This document shows, piece by piece, positions 1 to 5,060 of a stretch of DNA of 5,060 nt. Location: NCBI GenBank assembly GCA_028697695.1, contig JAQVEI010000218.1:1-5060 (forward strand), in the 5' to 3' direction. A model generated the notes under the pieces. It was not told the origin of the DNA and searched no databases. It worked only from the letters and a program-made list of their open reading frames with translations. The translations under genes were made by a program, and so were the position numbers. Position 1 is the first letter of the stretch; each line of letters begins with the position of its first letter. Origin of the DNA: Lentimicrobiaceae bacterium (lineage in GTDB: Bacteria; Bacteroidota; Bacteroidia; Bacteroidales; Lentimicrobiaceae).

Positions 1-1
1 A

Positions 2-3000
2 GAAGGTGTAAAAGCAGAACAATTGCGCGATACGCTAAAATCCAATGACGTAGGTATGGATCGCAATGAAAAAGACGAAAACATGCAGCTTACGCTCAAG
101 AGGTGGAGATTGAAGCCGGTTGCCGATTTGCCGTACTTTGTAATCCGTTATGAAGGAAATATTGACTTTTCATTTTCGCAGAGTGAGGAGGAGTACGCGC
201 GTGGCTTTAGTGAAACATCGGGCATTATAAGCGATAAGGGTATCTATCTTGCAGGCGCTACGCAGTGGATTCCCAACTGCAACAACAGCCTGGTGACTTA
301 TCGTTTAACAACCTCTTTACCAGAGCATTGGAAAACCGTTTCTCAGGGTGAGCGTATTTCTGAGGTATCGCATTCCGGCCGGCACTACGACACCTGGCAA
401 TGTGAGCATCCTCAGGAAGAAATCTTCTTAATTGGTGCACGCTTTATCGAATATTCAATGGCCATAAGTAATGGTATGCATGCCATGGCCTTTTTACGTT
501 CGCCCGATGAAGCACTGGCCAATAAATACATGGAAGTTACCGGTCAATACATGGATATGTATCAAAAAATGATTGGTCCTTATCCTTACAAGAAATTTGC
601 ATTGGTTGAAAATTTCTGGGAAACCGGTTACGGCATGCCCTCTTTTACACTTCTGGGTGAAAAAATCATCCGATTCCCTTTTATTCTGCACTCATCCTAT
701 CCACACGAGCTGCTGCATAACTGGTGGGGAAATAGTGTATATGTTGATTTTGAAAAAGGCAACTGGTGTGAAGGCATCACTGCCTACGAAGCTGACCATC
801 TGATAAGTGAACAAAGAGGACAGGGTGAAGAGTACCGGCGGACGGTACTTCAGAAATTCACGAATGCAGTCAATGCTGAAAACGACTTCCCTCTCAACCG
901 CTTTATTTCCCGGCACGATGCTGCCTCGGAAGCAATAGGCTATGGCAAGGCATTGATGATGTGGCATATGCTGAGGTTAAAAGTAGGAGATGATGCCTTT
1001 AAAAAAGGGTTTGCTCATTTTTATAAAAACTATAAGTTTAAACCGGCAGCCTATGCCGATATCCAAAAATCATTTGAAGCTGTCACCAAAAATGACTTGC
1101 AAGCTTTTTTCAATCAATGGCTTACCCGTAGCGGTGCTCCTTCCATCGCCATAAAGCAGGTAAACATGACAAAACTTCAGAATGAATATAAAGTCTCTTT
1201 AACACTTGAACAAAAACAACAAGCTGAACCATTCAGTGTAGATATTCCTGTAAATATAGCCACTTCAGGGGGTTTGAAAACTTTTGTGGCCACCATGACA
1301 TCGTCCGTACAAAGTTTTGAATATCTATTGCCCCATGAACCGCTGGAGCTGGCAGTAGATCCGCAATACGATGTATTCCGAACGATGGATCCTATGGAAG
1401 TACCACCGGTTTGGTCGAAAATTATGGCAGGCCGGGACAACCTCATCGTCCTGCCTTCTTTGGCCGGCAGTGAAAAATCCAGGACTTATTCCGATTTCGC
1501 TGAAAAATGGCAGGCGATGAACCCCGGGCAATTTGAAGTGGTTCATGACAATCAGCTAAATGAGTTGCCCTCCGGGAAAACCGTTTGGGTTGTTGGGTTC
1601 GAAAACAAGTTTGCATCTGTAATTAATACGGCCATCTCCGGATATGGTTCATCCATAACAGGCGATTCGGTGGTTTATAAACATAAAAGTACGCCCAAAG
1701 TGAACCACAGCTTCGTTTTTACTGTGTTCAACCCATACAATAACAATACTGGTATGGCGTTTCTGGCTATTGACAATCCTAAAGCTATTGAGGGGCTGGT
1801 GAGAAAACTTCCACATTATGGTAAGTATAGTTATCTTGGATTTGAGGGTGAAGAACCCGAAAATGTTGCTAAAGGAGAATGGCCGGTTACAGAATCACCC
1901 TTGATAAAATCCTTCAAAGTAAATGCAGGCATACCGATAACACAAAAAAGAACTCCTCTGGCAACTTTGGATCCTCCCTTTTCAGAAAAAACCATGCTGG
2001 GACATATAGATTATCTGGCTTCACCAACCTTAAAAGGACGAGGCCTGGGAACTCCTGAACTGGATACTGCTGCAAGCTACATTGCAGAGAAGTTTAGAAG
2101 CTACGGTTTGTCACCACTTCAGGGTAATTATTTTGAAAATTTTACACACCACTTCCCTGACAAAGGCAAACTGTCCATGACGAATGTTATCGGAGTAATT
2201 CAGGGTAGCGATGATTCACTGATGCATTCGCCGGTGGTCATTTCGGCGCATTATGACCACCTTGGACTGGGTTGGCCCGATGTGCACAAGGGAGATGAAG
2301 GCAAAATTCATTATGGTGCAGATGATAATGCCAGCGGAGTAGCCATACTTTTAGAGCTGGCCAGGGTGATGGGCACTACTGTAAAACCCCGGCGCACCAT
2401 AGTATTTATTGCATTTACAGGTGAAGAGGCGGGTTTAATCGGCTCACGGTATTTTGTAAGTAAGGCAGGGAATTACTTTGAGGGTGACATCATCGCGAAT
2501 ATTAACCTGGATACCGATGGCTCCTTGTTTGATAAAAAACTGATGATACTCAATGGCAATTCTGCCAAAGAGTGGAAATTCATTTTTATGGGAACGGATT
2601 ACACTACCGGGGTAAAATCAGATGTTGTACAACAAGAGCTGGATGCAAGTGATCAGGTTGCTTTTATTGAAAAAGGCATACCAGCAGTTCAACTCTTTAC
2701 CGGTGCCACCGGGAATTATCATCGTCCGGGCGACACTCCTGACAAAATTGACGGCAAAGGCCTGGTAAAAGTGGCCACTGTAGCTAAAGAAGTCCTGCTG
2801 TACCTTGCCGAACGCGATACTCCATTAACATATACAGGCTCTCAGAGCAGTACCGGTACCAAGCCAATGGCTGAACAAAGCATGAAACGCGAAGCATCTA
2901 CCGGCTCCATACCCGATTTCTCCTTTGCAGGTAAAGGGGTTAAAATTTCATCCGTCGCAGAAGGTTCTGCAGGTGAAAAAGCCGGACTAAAAGCCGGCGA

Positions 3001-3151
3001 TATCATTGTTGCGTTCAACAGAATCGAACTCAAAAGCCTGAAAGATTATTCCGACATCCTTAAAAAACACCAGCCGGGAGACCAGGTAGAATTGACCATA
3101 ATGCGTGACGGCAGAAAAAGGAACATAAACATTATTTTAGGCGAACGTTAA
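2..3151 (+). CDS. M1-M28-PDZ fusion metallopeptidase, 5'-partial
   Basis: Predicted zinc peptidase with two separate catalytic modules, probably exported. The frame is open to the left edge (first full codon at base 2), so the true start and any signal peptide are missing. Residues below are numbered from the TTG at base 23, which is not the real start. Residues ~1-130 resemble the end of the M1 N-terminal beta domain. The M1 catalytic domain has H228-ELLH232, third ligand E250 in WCEG, likely catalytic Y307 in YGKALMMWHML, and the family-typical FFNQWLTRSGAP at 362-373. GXMEN is replaced by GYGMPSF (202-208), and the gap from H232 to E250 is 17 residues rather than the usual 18. Residues ~471-632 are unassigned alpha/beta sequence. 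The M28 module (~655-930) has ligands H743, D767, E802, D830 and H900, and likely general base E801 (GEEAG). A Ser/Thr-rich linker leads to a PDZ domain (~963-1040) with AGLKAGDIIVAFN. Domain assignment is firm; substrate and cellular location are inferred. It converges on the DUF805 pair and no operon partner is visible. Confidence 0.93.
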   Translation, partial: EGVKAEQLRDTLKSNDVGMDRNEKDENMQLTLKRWRLKPVADLPYFVIRYEGNIDFSFSQSEEEYARGFSETSGIISDKGIYLAGATQWIPNCNNSLVTYRLTTSLPEHWKTVSQGERISEVSHSGRHYDTWQCEHPQEEIFLIGARFIEYSMAISNGMHAMAFLRSPDEALANKYMEVTGQYMDMYQKMIGPYPYKKFALVENFWETGYGMPSFTLLGEKIIRFPFILHSSYPHELLHNWWGNSVYVDFEKGNWCEGITAYEADHLISEQRGQGEEYRRTVLQKFTNAVNAENDFPLNRFISRHDAASEAIGYGKALMMWHMLRLKVGDDAFKKGFAHFYKNYKFKPAAYADIQKSFEAVTKNDLQAFFNQWLTRSGAPSIAIKQVNMTKLQNEYKVSLTLEQKQQAEPFSVDIPVNIATSGGLKTFVATMTSSVQSFEYLLPHEPLELAVDPQYDVFRTMDPMEVPPVWSKIMAGRDNLIVLPSLAGSEKSRTYSDFAEKWQAMNPGQFEVVHDNQLNELPSGKTVWVVGFENKFASVINTAISGYGSSITGDSVVYKHKSTPKVNHSFVFTVFNPYNNNTGMAFLAIDNPKAIEGLVRKLPHYGKYSYLGFEGEEPENVAKGEWPVTESPLIKSFKVNAGIPITQKRTPLATLDPPFSEKTMLGHIDYLASPTLKGRGLGTPELDTAASYIAEKFRSYGLSPLQGNYFENFTHHFPDKGKLSMTNVIGVIQGSDDSLMHSPVVISAHYDHLGLGWPDVHKGDEGKIHYGADDNASGVAILLELARVMGTTVKPRRTIVFIAFTGEEAGLIGSRYFVSKAGNYFEGDIIANINLDTDGSLFDKKLMILNGNSAKEWKFIFMGTDYTTGVKSDVVQQELDASDQVAFIEKGIPAVQLFTGATGNYHRPGDTPDKIDGKGLVKVATVAKEVLLYLAERDTPLTYTGSQSSTGTKPMAEQSMKREASTGSIPDFSFAGKGVKISSVAEGSAGEKAGLKAGDIIVAFNRIELKSLKDYSDILKKHQPGDQVELTIMRDGRKRNINIILGER

Positions 3152-3191
3152 TTGCCTGGATATGACTTTTCACGTTTCCGACTGTCGTAAT

Positions 3192-3212
3192 AAATATGTT
3201 CCTGACATATTT
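3192..3212. terminator. AT-rich hairpin between convergent genes, possible weak terminator
   Basis: A perfect 8-bp inverted repeat (AAATATGT / ACATATTT) with a 5-base loop lies 40 bases past the peptidase stop and 73 bases past the stop of the convergent DUF805 gene. Its place suits a shared bidirectional terminator. The stem is almost entirely A/T and no clean T-tract follows on either strand, so its strength as an intrinsic terminator is doubtful. A second, weaker arm pair (TGGCA at 3236-3240, TGCCA at 3256-3260, 15-base loop) lies nearby. Confidence 0.3.
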
Positions 3213-3285
3213 CTGTGAATTTGATGTTTTCTTTATGGCATCTGGTGATTGCTGGTGCCAATTCAATGAAAAGCACGACAAATGC

Positions 3286-3936
3286 TTAAAAATGAAAATG
3301 TTGAGGCCGTTTAAGCACTACATAAATTTTAAGCAGCAACAAAATACCGCCCAGAAATAACGCGATAAACCGCAGCTCCTTTTTTTTGATTACAAAAGCC
3401 AAAGCCAGGGGTATTATCCCGTAAATCCAATTGAAGTGCTCATTCACCAACGCCAATAGCCTATAAACCAGAGAGCTGTGGTTCAGTTTAATGATTATAC
3501 TATTAAATGATCGACTGATGAAAGCAAAGATGATATAAATAAAAATCAATTGTTCGTCAACTAATTTTTGATTGTACTCTTTGAGAAATTTACCAAATTT
3601 GTTGTCATCCTGCTCACCTTTTTGGGAAAGCACAAACAATAACCATACGATTCCAATTACAGGGATTAACCCCCAAAATATAAGCTTTCCGGATCTACCT
3701 GTATCGTGTAATCTTCTTACAGTTATAGCGAGCATGGGAGTAATAATAAACAGCAGGTATAAAATCAATGCCGGCTTATAATCCTGGAAATCCGTTGAAG
3801 CGAATACCATTTCGTCCAATATAGCTGCAAGCGCAGTGAATATTGCATTAATCAATAAAAACATCCAATAGTCTGTTCTTCCGGCTCTGCCGCAAAAAAC
3901 TGCATATTGCCTTATTGCCTTCAGATACCAGTTCAT
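3286..3936 (-). CDS. DUF805 family membrane protein with C-terminal membrane extension (downstream paralogue)
   Basis: A 216-residue predicted inner-membrane protein of the DUF805 family, whose biochemical role is unknown. Family hallmarks are visible: FCGRAGRTDYW (14-24) before the first membrane helix, VRRLHDTGRSG (73-83) after the second, LIPVIGIVWLL (90-100) in the third, and KGEQDDNKFG (106-115) closing the domain. Hydrophobic segments lie near 24-43, 55-72, 84-103, 129-147, 168-184 and 188-206, giving about six helices. A plain DUF805 protein ends near residue 120. Here about 95 more residues follow, with EQLIFIYI (128-135), KLNH (150-153) and GIIPLAL (173-179) shared with the neighbour encoded at 3998-4639. 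The start ATG at 3936-3934 is preceded by A/T-rich sequence without a Shine-Dalgarno box and aligns with the paralogue's MN start. The 61-base gap to the upstream paralogue suggests one transcript. The product ends in a His/Phe-rich tail (QHFHF). Confidence 0.9.
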   Translation of the reverse strand: MNWYLKAIRQYAVFCGRAGRTDYWMFLLINAIFTALAAILDEMVFASTDFQDYKPALILYLLFIITPMLAITVRRLHDTGRSGKLIFWGLIPVIGIVWLLFVLSQKGEQDDNKFGKFLKEYNQKLVDEQLIFIYIIFAFISRSFNSIIIKLNHSSLVYRLLALVNEHFNWIYGIIPLALAFVIKKKELRFIALFLGGILLLLKIYVVLKRPQHFHF

Positions 3937-3997
3937 AATGTTTAATTGCTTATCTCAAGAATGAAACTTATATTACTTACTTTATGCTGACTCTAAA

Positions 3998-4639
3998 TTA
4001 ACTACTAATTACATGGTCCATAAAACCTTTCAGGCTTAACAAAAACAAGAATATACCAATCACTCTGGCGATTATCTTCATAGGATTGTTTACAATACTA
4101 AAGGATAGCGCCATAGGGATAACCCCCAGCAGCAGTATTAATGAGTTGTTGATCAACTCATATTCAGCCAGCCAGAGATCATGATTTAATTTCGGTAACA
4201 CGGAATAAAAAAATTGACTGGCGAAAGCCAATACAATGTATATAAATATAATTTGCTCCCCGGGTGAGACGGTGGTTGATTCAAGCTGATGTATATCCCC
4301 ATATGTATTTTCTGCTATCTGCCCTGGCCGGCTTAACAAAACCAGCAGCCATACAATACCTACTACCGGAATTAACCCGAGGAATAAATACCGGCCACTT
4401 TTGCCAATATCGTGCAATCTTCTGACGGCAACTGCAAGTGATGGGGTTAAAATTAAAAGTGCAAACAAAACAACAAGACACAAATAGCTATTCACTCTAA
4501 ATCCTATGATATCATCAAGCAGTACAGCAATAGAAAACAGGAGGAAATTAATATAATAGAACATCCAGAATTCACTTCTACCTGCCCGGCCTTTAAAGTC
4601 AGCAAAACTTTTGAAAACGCTAAAATACCGGTTCATCAT
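3998..4639 (-). CDS. DUF805 family membrane protein with C-terminal membrane extension (upstream paralogue)
   Basis: A 213-residue predicted inner-membrane protein and the first gene of the tandem pair. DUF805 motifs are FKGRAGRSEFW (15-25), VRRLHDIGKSG (72-82), LIPVVGIVWLL (89-99) and RPGQIAENTYG (104-114). Likely membrane helices are near 26-43, 52-71, 84-103, 129-147, 164-182 and 186-205. The C-terminal part past residue ~120 is not standard DUF805, but it matches the neighbour through EQIIFIYI (128-135), S-x-x-x-KLNH (146-153) and GVIPMAL (172-178). Two ATGs stand in tandem (4639-4637 and 4636-4634). The second aligns with the paralogue's start, so either may be used. The leader is A-rich (AAACTAAAA) with no Shine-Dalgarno box, as is common in Bacteroidota. 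A promoter should lie in 4640-4800 on the minus strand, but I find no convincing match to the TTTG / TAnnTTTG consensus. The function is unknown; the membrane location is well supported by hydrophobicity. Confidence 0.9.
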   Translation of the reverse strand: MMNRYFSVFKSFADFKGRAGRSEFWMFYYINFLLFSIAVLLDDIIGFRVNSYLCLVVLFALLILTPSLAVAVRRLHDIGKSGRYLFLGLIPVVGIVWLLVLLSRPGQIAENTYGDIHQLESTTVSPGEQIIFIYIVLAFASQFFYSVLPKLNHDLWLAEYELINNSLILLLGVIPMALSFSIVNNPMKIIARVIGIFLFLLSLKGFMDHVISS

Positions 4640-5060
4640 TTTAGTTTTAAAGACTCACCACTATACCTGTGATTAAATAAAAAAGAGATAAAGTTCTATT
4701 TATTGGCTGCTTACCAAAAATTTGATCAGGTATTGTAATCCCGATTAATGTAATTTATTTGTTAATCATTTATGCTTATACAGGAAACTAATATTTAATC
4801 CCAAAAGTACACATATTCAAATCAATAACCAAATGATAATATTTTTTTCTTCCGGTATTTTCTGCCGACACACAGCAAGCACATAGCAGTTGTCTTTCGG
4901 AACAGCCACAAAGAGCTTGCTCTCTCACCCGGACTTTCGTGTTGATAACTTTTATTTGATTAATCTTTTAATGAACATTGGAGAAAGGATGGCTGCCAAA
5001 ACACAATCGAGAAGCCTACCCCATCAGTAAGTCCTAAACCGGGGATTGCTTTCTTACCTT
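4640..5060. other. Intergenic region, no supported gene
   Basis: These 421 bases hold no credible complete gene on either strand. Bases 4640-4850 are AT-rich and must include the leader and promoter of the DUF805 pair; a weak inverted repeat (GATTAA 4743-4748, TTAATC 4762-4767) lies there. From about 4850 to the edge the sequence is clearly richer in G and C. On the minus strand one frame is open from the right edge to a TAA at 4962-4960 (32 codons, no start in view). It then continues for 45 more codons to a TGA at 4824-4822. On the plus strand an ATG at 4971 gives only 19 codons. The end of a neighbouring gene, a decayed reading frame, or an intergenic repeat are all possible. Confidence 0.5.
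4874..4921. repeat. Nested imperfect inverted repeats in the intergenic region
   Basis: AGCAAGC (4874-4880) is the exact reverse complement of GCTTGCT (4915-4921), with 34 bases between. Inside the loop, GTTGT (4889-4893) can pair with ACAGC (4902-4906), with one G-T wobble, around an 8-base loop. The right arm also overlaps a tight AGAGC-TT-GCTCT palindrome. The pairings are short and could be chance. I know no RNA family or attachment site with this pattern. Confidence 0.2.

Noticed and set aside
23..25. TTG as the start codon of the peptidase gene
   Set aside because: The frame is open back to base 2, there is no ribosome binding site at a suitable distance, and a start here would remove the signal peptide and much of the M1 N-terminal domain. 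The gene starts outside the window.
258..1546. Several minus-strand and plus-strand ORFs of 60-91 codons inside the peptidase gene
   Set aside because: They lie in other frames of a gene with clear conserved motifs, show no domain of their own, and are expected by chance.
3235..3360. 41-codon plus-strand ORF with three cysteines (starts MASGDCWCQF)
   Set aside because: It overlaps the 3' end of the DUF805 gene in antisense, has no ribosome binding site, and its second half is simply the complement of real coding sequence.
4928..4938. Minus-strand GAAAGTCCGGG, resembling the conserved 5' core of RNase P RNA
   Set aside because: Only these ~11 bases match. The expected following helices and the partner conserved region near the 3' end are absent from the window.
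4941..4949. GTTGATAAC as an integron attC-like or attachment core
   Set aside because: It does not fit the GTTRRRY consensus, has no paired distal arm, and there is no integrase or cassette structure nearby.
4971..5030. 19-codon plus-strand ORF (starts MNIGERMAAK)
   Set aside because: It is too short, has no recognisable similarity, and its upstream sequence only loosely resembles a Bacteroidota promoter.

Overview
The window reads as ordinary chromosomal DNA of a Bacteroidota bacterium. The evidence is moderate-to-low GC, A-rich leaders without a Shine-Dalgarno box, and a secreted-type M1/M28 peptidase with a C-terminal PDZ module. This assignment is inferred from style and gene content; there is no rRNA or other marker gene to confirm it.

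Bases 2-3151 (+) hold one very long coding region whose 5' end lies outside the window. It encodes three recognisable modules in one polypeptide: an M1 (HEXXH) zinc peptidase, an M28 di-zinc aminopeptidase-type module, and a C-terminal PDZ domain. A roughly 160-residue segment of unknown role separates the two peptidase modules. Both metal sites look intact. The M1 part, however, lacks the usual GXMEN exopeptidase motif and has a shortened zinc-ligand spacing. The likely job is extracytoplasmic peptide or protein breakdown, but the signal peptide, if there is one, lies upstream of base 1.

Bases 3152-3285 are a short convergent intergenic gap with one AT-rich hairpin. Bases 3286-4639 (-) carry two tandem paralogues of the DUF805 membrane-protein family, probably co-transcribed, with the 3998-4639 gene first. 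Both are longer than a plain DUF805 protein and share a conserved extra membrane domain at the C-terminus. This points to duplication of an already extended gene. Nothing ties them functionally to the convergent peptidase.

Bases 4640-5060 contain no gene I can support. The first half is AT-rich leader sequence for the DUF805 pair. The last ~200 bases are richer in GC and contain imperfect inverted repeats and a minus-strand frame broken by a single stop, which might be a decayed gene or an intergenic repeat. I see no CRISPR array, insertion sequence, tRNA or rRNA. I do not see a convincing new multi-gene system; the most interesting items are the double-peptidase fusion and the duplicated extended DUF805 proteins.
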